DNA of 64,000 nucleotides from Peribacillus sp. FSL E2-0218 (GCF_037992945.1 NZ_CP150304.1:1491501-1555500), one strand, 5' to 3'; shown: positions 50,833 to 59,711, counted from the stretch's first letter. Numbers and translations: made by a program. The notes: generated from the sequence alone by a model not told the origin.

Positions 50833-51492
50833 GTGAAAAAAGAATTTGCTGTGATTGGACTTGGTCGCTTCGGCGGCAGTATAGTGAAGACATTAGCTGA
50901 AGAAGGATTGGGAGTGTTGGCCATCGATGCTGACGAAGATCGAGTGAATGAATTCGCAAGGATCGCTTCACATGCCGTAGTTGGAGATACGACAGATGAA
51001 AATGTGCTGAAAAACTTGGGAATTCGCAATTTCGATCACGTCATTGTAGCCATTGGCGAGAATATTCAGGCGAGTATATTGACAACGCTCATGCTGAAGG
51101 AGCTGGGAGTCGGCAATGTTACCGTGAAAGCGCAAAACGATTATCATGAGAAGGTTCTTCGGAAAATCGGGGCCGATTTTGTCGTGCATCCCGAACGTGA
51201 CATGGGGAGAAGGATCGCCCATAATATCGTTTCCAATAATATCCTCGATTATTTGGAGCTGTCTGATGAACATTCCATCGTCGAAATAGTTGCAAGCCAG
51301 AAGATGAACGGAAACTCGATATTTGACCTTGATATCCGTGCCCACTACGGGCTGAATATCGTCGCGATAAAAAGAGGCAATGAAATCAATGTTTCCCCGC
51401 AGGCGAACGACTTGATTCATAAAGGGGATATATTGATCGTAATCGGCGCCGATTCCGATATCAACCGTTTTGAAAAGAAGATTGTGGAATAA
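50833..51492 (+). CDS. ktrC: Potassium uptake gating subunit KtrC
   Basis: 219 residues. An N-terminal RCK/TrkA-N nucleotide domain (AVIGLGRFGGSIVKTLAEEG, Asp in LAIDADEDRV) and a C-terminal RCK_C domain (IFDLDIRAHYGLNIVAIKRG, GDILIVIGADSDINRFEK). It forms the regulatory ring of the KtrCD potassium channel and binds c-di-AMP through the RCK_C domain in B. subtilis. The start is GTG 50833 following TTGGAGGGC. The ktrD membrane partner is not in the window; it is also unlinked in B. subtilis. Confidence 0.92.
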   Translation: MKKEFAVIGLGRFGGSIVKTLAEEGLGVLAIDADEDRVNEFARIASHAVVGDTTDENVLKNLGIRNFDHVIVAIGENIQASILTTLMLKELGVGNVTVKAQNDYHEKVLRKIGADFVVHPERDMGRRIAHNIVSNNILDYLELSDEHSIVEIVASQKMNGNSIFDLDIRAHYGLNIVAIKRGNEINVSPQANDLIHKGDILIVIGADSDINRFEKKIVE

Positions 51493-51526
51493 GAAAGATT
51501 CTTGTGACTGACTCAATGGGACGATA

Positions 51527-51564
51527 AAAAAGCCCAGCCATTCGAATGGCTGGGCTTTTTCTTG
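51527..51564. terminator. Bidirectional terminator
   Basis: AAAAAGCCCAGCCATTC / GAATGGCTGGGCTTTTT: a self-complementary stretch of 34 bases between convergent ktrC and rnjA, with T tracts both ways. Confidence 0.92.
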
Positions 51565-51565
51565 T

Positions 51566-53236
51566 TTATTGAACTTCCATGATGATCGGCAGGATCATCG
51601 GACGGCGTTTCGTTTTTTCATAAAGGAATGGAGACAATGTATCCGTTATTTCATTTTTAATTTCAGACCACTGTGTAGTCTTCCGATCCATCACTTTATT
51701 CAGATGCTTAGTGATCAAGGATTGGGCATCGCTGATCAGATCTCCTGATTCTCTCATATAAACAAAGCCGCGTGAGATGATGTCAGGACCCGAAGCAATT
51801 TTAAATTCCTTCATGTTGATGCTTACTACGACAACCACAAGGCCTTCTTCAGAAAGAATGCGGCGGTCACGTAAAACGATGTTGCCGATATCCCCGATGC
51901 CGCTTCCATCGATGTAAACCGAACCAGAAGGGATTTTACCAGCGATTTGTGCGGTATTTTCACTTAAGGAAAGCACCTCACCGTTATCCATGATAAAACA
52001 GTTTTCTTCAAGAACTCCGCAATCGACTGCATGGCGGGCATGAAGCTTTTGCATCCGGTATTCGCCGTGGATCGGCATGAAGAATTTTGGCTTGATTAAA
52101 CGCAGCATTAGCTTTTGTTCCTGCTGTCCGCCATGTCCAGATGTATGGATATCACTCAATGGTCCGGAAATGACTTCTGCACCAGCGCGATATAATTGAT
52201 TGATCGTTCTGGAAACACTGATCGTGTTACCAGGAATAGGTGAAGAAGAAAATACGACTGTATCCCCAGGAATGATCTGGATTTGTCGGTGTGTCCCATT
52301 AGCAATTCTCGAAAGGGCTGCCATTGGTTCACCTTGGCTGCCTGTACAAAGGATGGTGACTTTGTTTGCAGGCATGCGATTTAATTGCTGTACGTCAATG
52401 AACGTATCCTTCGGCGCCACAATATAGCCAAGGTCTTGGCCTATTGATATGGCAGAGTCCATGCTGCGGCCAAAAACGGCAATTTTACGCCCATTTGCCA
52501 CCGCTGCCTCCACCACTTGCTGAAGGCGGTGAATGTTCGACGCGAATGTTGCGAAAATAATCCGGCCGTCCACCTTACGGAAAATGTCTTGAATGGTATC
52601 GCCGACACGGCTTTCGGACATAGTGAAATTCTGCACCTCACTATTCGTGCTGTCTGAGAGCAGGCATAATACGCCTTCTTTGCCAATTTCGGCCATCTTT
52701 GTCAAATTGGCCGGTTCTCCAACTGGAGTGAAATCGAATTTAAAGTCACCAGTATGAACAATCTGTCCAGGCGGCGTCTTTACAACGATTCCGTAAGAAT
52801 CCGGGATACTGTGCGTCGTCCTGAAGAAAGAAACGGAAGTCTTCCGGAACTTGATCACTTCATCTTCGCTGATTTCAATCATCGTCGTCTGACGTAAAAG
52901 GCCGTGTTCTTCCAATTTGTTGCGAAGCAACCCAAGTGCCAGCTTCCCGCCGTATACCGGGACATTCACTTTTCTAAGTAAATAGGGAATCCCGCCAATA
53001 TGGTCTTCATGGCCATGCGTGATGAAGACACCTTTAATTTTATCTACATTTTTCTCTAAATAGCTGTAGTCTGGAATCACATAGTCAATACCGAGAAGTT
53101 CATCTTCCGGAAATTTAATTCCAGCATCAATGACGATGATCTCGTCTTGAAACTGAACCGCGTATGTGTTCTTACCGATTTCGCCTAAACCGCCCAGGGC
53201 GAATACAGCTGTTTGATCATTTTTTACGAATTTCAT
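51566..53236 (-). CDS. rnjA: Ribonuclease J1
   Basis: 556 residues. Exo- and endoribonuclease central to RNA decay and 5' end maturation in bacilli. The metallo-beta-lactamase site HGHEDHIGG lies near residue 74, with HTGDFKFD and SDSTNS further on, and the beta-CASP domain ends with GHGGQQEQKLMLRLIKPKFF and HGEYRMQKLHA. The length is typical of RNase J1. TTGGAGC precedes the ATG. It follows rpoY by 3 bases, the conserved rpoY-rnjA operon. Confidence 0.96.
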   Translation of the reverse strand: MKFVKNDQTAVFALGGLGEIGKNTYAVQFQDEIIVIDAGIKFPEDELLGIDYVIPDYSYLEKNVDKIKGVFITHGHEDHIGGIPYLLRKVNVPVYGGKLALGLLRNKLEEHGLLRQTTMIEISEDEVIKFRKTSVSFFRTTHSIPDSYGIVVKTPPGQIVHTGDFKFDFTPVGEPANLTKMAEIGKEGVLCLLSDSTNSEVQNFTMSESRVGDTIQDIFRKVDGRIIFATFASNIHRLQQVVEAAVANGRKIAVFGRSMDSAISIGQDLGYIVAPKDTFIDVQQLNRMPANKVTILCTGSQGEPMAALSRIANGTHRQIQIIPGDTVVFSSSPIPGNTISVSRTINQLYRAGAEVISGPLSDIHTSGHGGQQEQKLMLRLIKPKFFMPIHGEYRMQKLHARHAVDCGVLEENCFIMDNGEVLSLSENTAQIAGKIPSGSVYIDGSGIGDIGNIVLRDRRILSEEGLVVVVVSINMKEFKIASGPDIISRGFVYMRESGDLISDAQSLITKHLNKVMDRKTTQWSEIKNEITDTLSPFLYEKTKRRPMILPIIMEVQ

Positions 53237-53239
53237 AAA

Positions 53240-53449
53240 TTATAGCTCCAATACTTTGTAATCTTCATTTTGTTTTTCATAGTCTAGATAGGCTCCGGTT
53301 ACGGGCAGTACGATTTCTACGTTGTAAGGTTCTTTCTTTAATTTTAGACGAACGTCGCGAACGGATTCACCTTCGACAAACATCGTTTTCGTATTCTCCC
53401 TGATGGGAACCTCTGATATGGTTACTTGATAGTATACCTTAAAAACCAT
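53240..53449 (-). CDS. rpoY: RNA polymerase epsilon subunit RpoY (YkzG)
   Basis: 69 residues, DUF1447: MVFKVYYQVTISEVPIREN, SVRDVRLKLKKEP and YLDYEKQNEDYKVLEL. It binds RNA polymerase near the secondary channel side and is thought to protect against phage inhibitors or modulate assembly. The ribosome site TGAGGAGAGA precedes the ATG. First gene of the rpoY-rnjA unit. Confidence 0.93.
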   Translation of the reverse strand: MVFKVYYQVTISEVPIRENTKTMFVEGESVRDVRLKLKKEPYNVEIVLPVTGAYLDYEKQNEDYKVLEL

Positions 53450-53537
53450 TTAAATCTCTCCTCACTTGTGTGCATTGCTTTTTTCATTATATATAAAAAC
53501 AACAATTTTTACATGTTTTTCAACATCATGTAAAAAT

Positions 53538-53574
53538 AAACCCAGCTCCGCCATGAAAACGGAAGGGGTTTTGC
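53538..53574 (-). terminator. Minus-strand terminator upstream of rpoY
   Basis: On the minus strand AAACCCCTTCCG / CGGAGCTGGGTTT (with mismatches) is followed by ATTTTTAC. It would end transcripts coming from the peptide gene at 53971-54042 before they reach rpoY. Confidence 0.6.
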
Positions 53575-53689
53575 TGAACCAAATATACTAATGTCTGCCA
53601 AAGTATATAAAAAATAGATTGCCGGTCCGTTTAGTCCTCTATCCTCTATCCTAACCGTTTTTACTAGGTGTAAAACTTAAATCGGCAAA

Positions 53690-53960
53690 GAAAGTTTCGG
53701 ACAGCACGTTTTCAGGCGATTTCAGCTTATCTCGATTACTGGAATGATCAATGTTTTCTTCCCGCCTAAAGCAGCGTTTCAAGAAAGAATAACGGCTCCT
53801 ATTCAACACGAAATATGTATGGTACCCATTGGTTGGCTGTTACATGGCCAATGGAAAGAATGCTTAACAAGAACTTTACAACAAGGAAGAAGCCCTCCGC
53901 AAGTTTTTGAAGGGCTGTCCGAAAAAAATTCGCAAATGGATGACGGCCATGGCAAGAAAT
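53690..53960 (+). other. Gene-free or decayed stretch
   Basis: No intact gene. Short stretches in shifting plus-strand frames look protein-like (for example ARFQAISAYLDYWNDQCF near 53702 and KEEALRKFLKGCPKKIRKWM near 53884) but are broken by stops, with no ribosome sites. Compatible with a small degraded gene or with chance. Confidence 0.3.
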
Positions 53961-53970
53961 GAATGGCGAA

Positions 53971-54042
53971 TCATGCGATGGATTTTTTTCTTAAAAGATC
54001 ATTCCACTGTTTTACAAGCTTTTTACGAAGCTTTTTTAACAT
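53971..54042 (-). CDS. Cationic amphipathic 23-residue peptide
   Basis: Encodes MLKKLRKKLVKQWNDLLRKK followed by SIA: 11 Lys/Arg residues, one Asp, with Leu/Val/Trp spaced every three to four positions, so a helix with one charged and one hydrophobic face. The ribosome site AAGGGAGTGTGATC is almost ideal and a near-consensus promoter lies directly upstream. No family known to me. It could bind membranes or RNA, or be a remnant of regulatory RNA rather than a functional peptide. Confidence 0.5.
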   Translation of the reverse strand: MLKKLRKKLVKQWNDLLRKKSIA

Positions 54043-54065
54043 GGCGATCACACTCCCTTAGTATT

Positions 54066-54093
54066 ATTGTATAGGATTATTCAATAATGTAAA
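54066..54093 (-). promoter_or_regulatory. Sigma-A promoter of the 23-residue peptide gene
   Basis: On the minus strand TTTACA (54088-54093), 16 bases, TACAAT (54066-54071): five of six bases match in each element. The predicted start near 54059 gives a leader of about 17 bases that is almost entirely ribosome site. Confidence 0.6.
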
Positions 54094-54351
54094 TATGTCT
54101 TTACAAGTACTTGTTCCATTTTTGAAAAAAAGGCCCGAACGACGGCTAAATGAGTTTGTGTGGAAGTAAGGAGAAATATTAAATGGAGGCCGGGTATGTG
54201 GACCCTTAACGATAGTATATGCACGTCCCCGAATAAAAAACGTGACTTAGCGTGGAATTTGGCACAGTTACTTGACTTATCTTGATGACAATTATTAAAT
54301 GGGTACATATTAGAAAAGGATAAATCCGAATGAATTGGAAGTGAATGATTA
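54094..54351. other. Intergenic region before ykrA
   Basis: 258 bases with no coding frame carrying a ribosome site and no strong hairpin. The promoter of ykrA should be here but I cannot place it with confidence. Confidence 0.35.
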
Positions 54352-55119
54352 GTGAAAATCGTATTTTTTGATATTGACGGAACATTGCTGGATCATGACA
54401 AAAAATTACCTGCCTCTACGAAAAAGGCGGTTAAGCAGCTGCAGGATAGCGGGGTGTTTGTTGCGATTGCAACAGGAAGGGCTCCGTTCATGTTCGAATC
54501 ATTGAGGGAAGAACTTGGCATCGATACGTTCGTGAGTTTCAATGGCCAGTATGTCGTTTTTGAAGGGAAAGTGGTTTATAAAAACCCGTTGAGCAAATCA
54601 GAGGTAAGGAAGCTCCACGATCATGCTGAGAAAAATGAAATCCCGATCGTCTTCATGAATGAAGAAACGATGAAATCAAGCGTGCCTCATCATGACCGAA
54701 TCGAAGAGGCCATTAGCACCTTGAAATTCCCCCACCCTGAGCATGTGGCCGATTTTTATGAGGATCATGAAATATATCAGGCATTATTATTTTGCTCCGA
54801 AGATGAAGAAACGGATTATGTAGGGAATTATGATGACTTCCATTTCATTAGATGGCATCCTTATTCAACGGATGTACTTCCGTTTGGAGGATCAAAAGCA
54901 GAAGGCATAAAAATATTAATGGAAAAAGTCGGGTTCGCGCTCGAAGATGTTTATGCCTTTGGAGATGGGTTAAATGATATTGAAATGCTAAAAGTAGCAG
55001 GCTATGGCGTGGCGATGGGGAATGCCGGCCAACTTGTGAAGCAGGAGGCAGACTTTGTAACGAAGGCTGTCGATGAGGATGGAATATTTTTTGGCTTGAA
55101 AGAACTTGAACTCATTTAA
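54352..55119 (+). CDS. ykrA: HAD-family hydrolase YkrA (Cof type)
   Basis: 255 residues. HAD phosphatase motifs: I VFFDIDGTLLDHDKK (nucleophile Asp), II AIATGRAP, III Lys in PFGGSKAEGI and IV AFGDGLNDIEML. The large C2 cap between motifs II and III is typical of Cof/sugar-phosphate phosphatases. Substrate unknown. The start is GTG 54352 with GGAAGTGA upstream. In B. subtilis ykrA lies between the rpoY-rnjA unit and def, as here. Confidence 0.9.
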   Translation: MKIVFFDIDGTLLDHDKKLPASTKKAVKQLQDSGVFVAIATGRAPFMFESLREELGIDTFVSFNGQYVVFEGKVVYKNPLSKSEVRKLHDHAEKNEIPIVFMNEETMKSSVPHHDRIEEAISTLKFPHPEHVADFYEDHEIYQALLFCSEDEETDYVGNYDDFHFIRWHPYSTDVLPFGGSKAEGIKILMEKVGFALEDVYAFGDGLNDIEMLKVAGYGVAMGNAGQLVKQEADFVTKAVDEDGIFFGLKELELI

Positions 55120-55126
55120 AAAATAA

Positions 55127-55160
55127 AAACTCCCGTCGGACAACAGACGGGAGTTTTTCA
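55127..55160. terminator. Bidirectional terminator
   Basis: AAAACTCCCGTC / GACGGGAGTTTTT with an 8-base loop, between convergent ykrA and def. Confidence 0.88.
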
Positions 55161-55170
55161 CACAAAAGGA

Positions 55171-55725
55171 TCACCGTTCCACCGCGATCGAATGATCCGG
55201 CACGGCATAAGGGTCTTCCTTATTGATGCGATCATAAAACATAATTCCATTCAAATGGTCGATTTCATGCTGAAAGCAAATGGCTGGGATGCCTTTCAGC
55301 CGGAGCAGGACCGAATTTCCTTCCAAATCCGTACCTCCAACCGTAATTCTAGCATAACGTGGTACATAGCCTGAAACAGGCCGGTTAACGGAAAGGCAAC
55401 CTTCTCCTGTAGTCAAGTAGGCTTTCTCCACTGAATGGCTTAGGAGCTTAGGGTTGAAAAGCGCATAGCTGTAAAGTTTATCATCCTTTTCTTTTAAATG
55501 AACCGCAATCATTCTTTTAGAAACATTCACCTGAGGTGCGGCCAAGCCAATTCCTGCACGCAGTCCGTAGAGGGCGGCAATATCAGGCTTCTGGCTGTTT
55601 TGCACATATTCCATCAAGCTGGCCAAAAGCTGCTTATCGGCATCTGATGCCGGGAGAGGGACCTCCACTGCGACTTTCCTTAAGATAGGATCGTCTTCTT
55701 TAACAAAATCATCCATAGTAAGCAT
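55171..55725 (-). CDS. def: Peptide deformylase
   Basis: 184 residues. Removes the formyl group from nascent proteins. All three motifs are intact: GIGLAAPQ, EGCLSV and QHEIDHLNG (metal-binding Cys and two His). The 12-residue insertions before the first motif place it in the type 2 deformylases of Gram-positive bacteria, corresponding to DefB (YkrB) of B. subtilis by position. It starts with ATG 55725 or the next in-frame ATG three codons later; a ribosome site, GGGGGTG, is present upstream. Confidence 0.94.
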   Translation of the reverse strand: MLTMDDFVKEDDPILRKVAVEVPLPASDADKQLLASLMEYVQNSQKPDIAALYGLRAGIGLAAPQVNVSKRMIAVHLKEKDDKLYSYALFNPKLLSHSVEKAYLTTGEGCLSVNRPVSGYVPRYARITVGGTDLEGNSVLLRLKGIPAICFQHEIDHLNGIMFYDRINKEDPYAVPDHSIAVER

Positions 55726-55822
55726 CGTTTTTCACCCCCATCGTACTGTCATTGATATGTATAGGGTTATTTTAACAAAAAACATGCCAAAAGTTAATGG
55801 AATGATCACAACTATTAATAGC

Positions 55823-55863
55823 ATGGGATAGGAGGCGAACCCTTGGGTAAATCCCTATCCCAC
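55823..55863. other. Two-tier hairpin in the def-yjcZ gap
   Basis: GGGATAGG (55825-55832) pairs with CCTATCCC (55854-55861), and the loop holds a second pairing ACCC-TT-GGGT. On the plus strand it is followed by a T-rich stretch (GTTTTATTTT after 9 bases), on the minus strand not. There is no plus-strand gene before it. Possibly the terminator of yjcZ in degraded form or a small RNA end. Confidence 0.45.
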
Positions 55864-55970
55864 CCATTGTTTTATTTTCGAGTTAAGGTCAAAAGAAAAA
55901 AGTACATCTTTTTTTGTGAATCAGGGTAAATAGATAACATTTTCGGGTAAAGGTAATAGTAATTATCTGT

Positions 55971-56132
55971 TTAGCATAAGCAAGCGCCGACGATGATGAG
56001 CAGGATGAAAAGGACGATGATCAAGGCGAAGCCGCATCCGAAGCCTCCACCGCCACCACATTGCTCACCATAACCATAGCTGGGTGCAGCTGAAACCGGA
56101 TAACAACATTCCTGGTTGTAACCTCCATACAT
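55971..56132 (-). CDS. YjcZ family sporulation membrane peptide
   Basis: 53 residues. An N-terminal Tyr/Gly/Cys-rich part (MYGGYNQECC, GYGEQCGGGGGFGCG) is followed by a single hydrophobic helix (FALIIVLFILLIIVGACLC). This is the YjcZ/YhfO-type family of tiny spore-associated proteins found in many copies in bacilli. GGAGGTATGAAATT precedes the ATG. No clear mother-cell promoter was identified. Too short to be noticed by most gene scans, but signals and family match are good. Confidence 0.85.
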   Translation of the reverse strand: MYGGYNQECCYPVSAAPSYGYGEQCGGGGGFGCGFALIIVLFILLIIVGACLC

Positions 56133-56349
56133 AATTTCATACCTCCGTATTTGTATTGTTTTTACTTGTTGACCACTTTGATTTGAAACGGTCCCTACAG
56201 CCTATGCAGTAAGGTTTAAAGGGTGTAGGCTAACGCCCAGTAATGAAAAAATCCTGTTATGAATATGGATTGTACGAGGTCTGCTGCTATAACGGAAATT
56301 CAAAAGGAATTTAAATCTTCGAAGAACTTATCAGAAGGAGCTGTCTATA

Positions 56350-57015
56350 TTGAAGCGTTTGGGCGCCATTGTTATTTTACTTTTTTCCACTACATTGATC
56401 ATGTCCGGGTGTTTAAATGGTTCACCAGAGGAAAAAATCCAAAAGATTTTAGAAAAAACGGCAGAAAAGGAAAATGATTTCAACGAACATCAGGAGCCGC
56501 TTAATGAATTGGAGAAAAAAGAAAAAGAGCAGTATGAAAAAATTATAAAACTTGGAATGGATGAATATGAACAAATCGTAGAGCTATCAGATGAAGCGAC
56601 CAAGAATCTCGAACAACGGGAAGCAATTATCGAAAAGGAACAAACTAGTATGCAGAGCTCGAAAGAAGAATTTAAAAAGATGGATGAACAAATAGGTAAG
56701 ATAGAGGATGAAAAAGTAAAAAAAGAAGCCACTGAAATGGAAAATGTCATGACGGAACGTTATGATACATACGACAGCTTATATGAAGCCTACCGGCAAA
56801 GCCTGGATTATGATCGCGAATTATACGACCTGTTCAAAAAAGAAGATTTGAAGATGGATGAACTGCAGGGTCAAATCAAGAAAATCAATACCTCATATGC
56901 AAAAGTATTGAAAGCCAATAAGCAATTTAACGCCTTAACGGAAAAATCCAATCAAAAAAAAGAAAGTTTTTATGATCGTTCAGGCATAGAAATGGCTAAT
57001 TCAACAAAAGAATAA
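56350..57015 (+). CDS. ykyA: YkyA family lipoprotein
   Basis: 221 residues. A signal peptide ends in the lipobox LIMSGCLNG. The rest is a long, very charged coiled-coil-like helix bundle (EKIQKILEKTAEKENDFNEH, QYEKIIKLGMDEYEQIVELS). YkyA of B. subtilis, located just before pdhA, has the same plan; function unknown, sometimes described as a putative cell-wall binding lipoprotein. The start is TTG 56350 with AGAAGGAGCTG upstream. Its own terminator separates it from the PDH operon. Confidence 0.86.
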   Translation: MKRLGAIVILLFSTTLIMSGCLNGSPEEKIQKILEKTAEKENDFNEHQEPLNELEKKEKEQYEKIIKLGMDEYEQIVELSDEATKNLEQREAIIEKEQTSMQSSKEEFKKMDEQIGKIEDEKVKKEATEMENVMTERYDTYDSLYEAYRQSLDYDRELYDLFKKEDLKMDELQGQIKKINTSYAKVLKANKQFNALTEKSNQKKESFYDRSGIEMANSTKE

Positions 57016-57021
57016 ATACTG

Positions 57022-57055
57022 ATGGGCTGTGATTCTCACTCACAGCCCTTTTTTT
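57022..57055 (+). terminator. Terminator of ykyA
   Basis: GGGCTGTGA / TCACAGCCC with a TTCTCAC loop followed by seven T residues. Confidence 0.88.
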
Positions 57056-57438
57056 GCATCAGGCTGAAATCAGGGTGTGCGTGAATATTCAAGGACCTGT
57101 ACTAAAAAAAATCAAATGTGTAAAATCTAACAGCAGGATCAAATGAAAGCGTTTGAAGATTTTTTCTGAATATTCTTCCAAGTCATGAAAATGCCTTTAG
57201 TTCAAGGGATTTTTGAATGGCTGGTATGAGTGAGTGAAGGCAAATGATCCTCATTCTCCCACCCAAAATGAAAGATAGTGCAATTTTAGTGATACAGTAA
57301 TAAACCCGAAACTAATACAGAGATGCAAATCCTTTGTTGTTCGTACTATGGGTTTGAAAAAATAAGGAACTTCAAGACGTTGACTGATGTTAATTCATCT
57401 TGTAAATTAATATTTGGATATCCCTTGTATCATTTTCC
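57056..57438. other. Gap upstream of the PDH operon
   Basis: About 380 bases without a supported gene or strong hairpin. AT-rich, with many short stops in all frames. May hold regulatory sites for pdhA that cannot be identified by eye. Confidence 0.35.
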
Positions 57439-57467
57439 TTGATTTTTTTTATGGTACAGACTAAGAT
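57439..57467 (+). promoter_or_regulatory. Possible pdhA promoter
   Basis: TTGATT (57439-57444), 17 bases, TAAGAT (57462-57467): four of six bases match in each element. It would give a leader of about 140 bases. Confidence 0.45.
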
Positions 57468-57614
57468 TGAAGCATATTAAGCGTATCCACGTTTGAGGGA
57501 TTGGTCTTAAGGGAAAAATAATTCAATGGATTGTTGAAGAAGCTAAAAAGCAAACTATCTTTGCTTTATAGAAGAATAATCACAAACCTTTTTAATGAAA
57601 GGATGAGGTGCCAA

Positions 57615-58730
57615 ATGGCTCAAAAAACTAAACAAGCTAAAATTAATGTTCAGGATCAGCTTAAGAAAGTGGAAGAACAATTTGAAACTTTTCAAATTAT
57701 AAACGAAGAGGGAGAAGTCGTGAATGAAGCGGCAATGCCTGATTTAAGTGATGAGCAGCTGCAGGAATTAATGCGTCGTATGGTTTATACACGTATCTTG
57801 GATCAACGTTCAATCTCATTGAACCGCCAAGGACGGTTAGGATTCTATGCACCGACTGCCGGTCAAGAGGCTTCTCAAATCGCTTCGCAATATGCTTTGG
57901 AGAAAGAGGATTTCATTCTTCCCGGCTATCGTGATGTGCCGCAAATCGTTTGGCATGGCCTGCCGTTATGGCAAGCATTCCTATTCTCCCGCGGTCATTT
58001 CAAAGGAAATCAAATTCCTGAGGATGTTAATGTCATTTCACCGCAAATCATTATCGGCGCCCAATATATCCAAGCTGCCGGTGTAGCGCTTGGACTGAAA
58101 AAACGCGGTAAAAAAGCGGTAGCGATCACTTATACTGGTGATGGCGGAACTTCACAAGGTGACTTCTATGAAGGAATCAACTTTGCAGGTGCATTTAAAG
58201 CGCCAGCTATCTTCATCGTGCAAAATAACCGTTTTGCGATTTCAACTCCTGTTGACTTGCAATCCGCAGCGAAAACATTGGCACAAAAGGGTGTGGCTGC
58301 AGGTATTCCAGGTATCCAAGTTGATGGAATGGATGCATTGGCCGTTTATACTGCCGTTAAGGAAGCCCGGGAACGTGCCATTAATGGTGAAGGCCCTACA
58401 TTGATCGAAACATTGACGTACCGTTATGGACCACATACGATGGCTGGAGATGATCCGACACGCTACCGTACTTCCGACATGGATAATGAGTGGGAACTGA
58501 AAGATCCATTGGTTCGTTTCCGTAAGTTCTTGGAAAATAAAAAGCTTTGGAATGAAGAGTTAGAGAACGAAACGATAGAAAAAGCTAAAGAAGATATTAA
58601 AGAAGCAATCAAAAAGGCAGATGCAGAACCTAAGCAAAAAGTAACTGACCTTATCGAAAACATGTTTGAAGAAATGCCTTACAACCTAAAAGAACAATAT
58701 GAAATTTATAAAGAGAAGGAGTCGAAGTAA
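57615..58730 (+). CDS. pdhA: Pyruvate dehydrogenase E1 alpha subunit
   Basis: 371 residues. With PdhB it decarboxylates pyruvate using thiamine diphosphate and transfers the acetyl group to the E2 lipoyl arm. The ThDP motif GDG...N is in YTGDGGTSQGDFYEGINFA near residue 175, continuing to VQNNRFAIST; the phosphorylation-loop-like segment YRYGPHTMAGDDPTRYR is also typical. ATG 57615 has GAGGTG upstream; the frame is open further to 57531, but the added residues look non-homologous. 3 bases separate it from pdhB. Confidence 0.96.
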   Translation: MAQKTKQAKINVQDQLKKVEEQFETFQIINEEGEVVNEAAMPDLSDEQLQELMRRMVYTRILDQRSISLNRQGRLGFYAPTAGQEASQIASQYALEKEDFILPGYRDVPQIVWHGLPLWQAFLFSRGHFKGNQIPEDVNVISPQIIIGAQYIQAAGVALGLKKRGKKAVAITYTGDGGTSQGDFYEGINFAGAFKAPAIFIVQNNRFAISTPVDLQSAAKTLAQKGVAAGIPGIQVDGMDALAVYTAVKEARERAINGEGPTLIETLTYRYGPHTMAGDDPTRYRTSDMDNEWELKDPLVRFRKFLENKKLWNEELENETIEKAKEDIKEAIKKADAEPKQKVTDLIENMFEEMPYNLKEQYEIYKEKESK

Positions 58731-58733
58731 GCC

Positions 58734-59711
58734 ATGGCTCAATTGACGATGATCCAAGCAATTACAGAAGCATTACGTACAGAACTAAAAAATGACGAAA
58801 ACGTACTCGTTTTTGGAGAAGATGTCGGTCTTAATGGTGGAGTATTCCGTGCAACGGAAAATCTTCAAAAAGAATTCGGCGAAGATCGTGTGTTTGACAC
58901 TCCCCTTGCCGAATCTGGAATCGGTGGATTAGCGGTCGGTCTTTCTTTACAAGGTTTCCGTCCTGTTCCTGAAATTCAATTCTTCGGATTTATATATGAA
59001 GTAATGGACTCCGTAAGCGGTCAGCTTGCTCGTATGCGCTACCGTTCAGGCGGACGTTACAGTGCGCCTGTTACGATTCGTTCACCATTCGGAGGGGGAG
59101 TGCATACTCCGGAAATGCATGCGGATAGCTTAGAAGGTTTAATGGCCCAGCAACCAGGGTTAAAGGTAGTTATCCCTTCAACTCCTTACGATGCAAAAGG
59201 CTTATTGATTTCGGCAATTCGTGATAACGATCCTGTCATTTTCCTTGAGCACATGAAATTGTACCGCTCGTTCCGTCAGGAAGTGCCTGAAGAAGAGTAT
59301 ACAATTCCGTTAGGAAAAGCGGATGTGAAAAGAGAAGGAACGGATTTATCCATCATAACTTACGGTGCGATGGTACAAGAATCCATCAAGGCAGCGGAAG
59401 AATTGGCCAAGGATGGTCATTCTGTCGAGGTTGTCGACTTAAGGACTGTATCTCCACTTGATATTGACACGATCATTGCTTCTGTAGAAAAAACGGGACG
59501 CGCCATCGTTGTTCAAGAAGCACAAAAACAAGCTGGTATAGCAGCGAATGTTGTTGCAGAGATTAACGAACGTGCCATCTTAAGCTTGGATGCTCCTGTA
59601 TTGCGAGTGGCAGCTGCTGATACGGTATTCCCGTTCTCTCAAGCTGAAACAGTATGGCTCCCTAATTATAAAGACATTATGGAAACGGCGACTAAAGTCT
59701 TAACGTTTTAA
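58734..59711 (+). CDS. pdhB: Pyruvate dehydrogenase E1 beta subunit
   Basis: 325 residues. Forms the alpha2beta2 E1 component. Typical blocks are VFGEDVGLNGGVFRATENLQ, FDTPLAESGIGGLAVGLSLQ and RYRSGGRYSAPVTIRSPFGG (ThDP pyrophosphate side and potassium site). GAAGGAG near the pdhA end serves as ribosome site. 121 bases separate it from pdhC, a gap that in B. subtilis holds an extra promoter for the E2/E3 genes. Confidence 0.96.
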   Translation: MAQLTMIQAITEALRTELKNDENVLVFGEDVGLNGGVFRATENLQKEFGEDRVFDTPLAESGIGGLAVGLSLQGFRPVPEIQFFGFIYEVMDSVSGQLARMRYRSGGRYSAPVTIRSPFGGGVHTPEMHADSLEGLMAQQPGLKVVIPSTPYDAKGLLISAIRDNDPVIFLEHMKLYRSFRQEVPEEEYTIPLGKADVKREGTDLSIITYGAMVQESIKAAEELAKDGHSVEVVDLRTVSPLDIDTIIASVEKTGRAIVVQEAQKQAGIAANVVAEINERAILSLDAPVLRVAAADTVFPFSQAETVWLPNYKDIMETATKVLTF

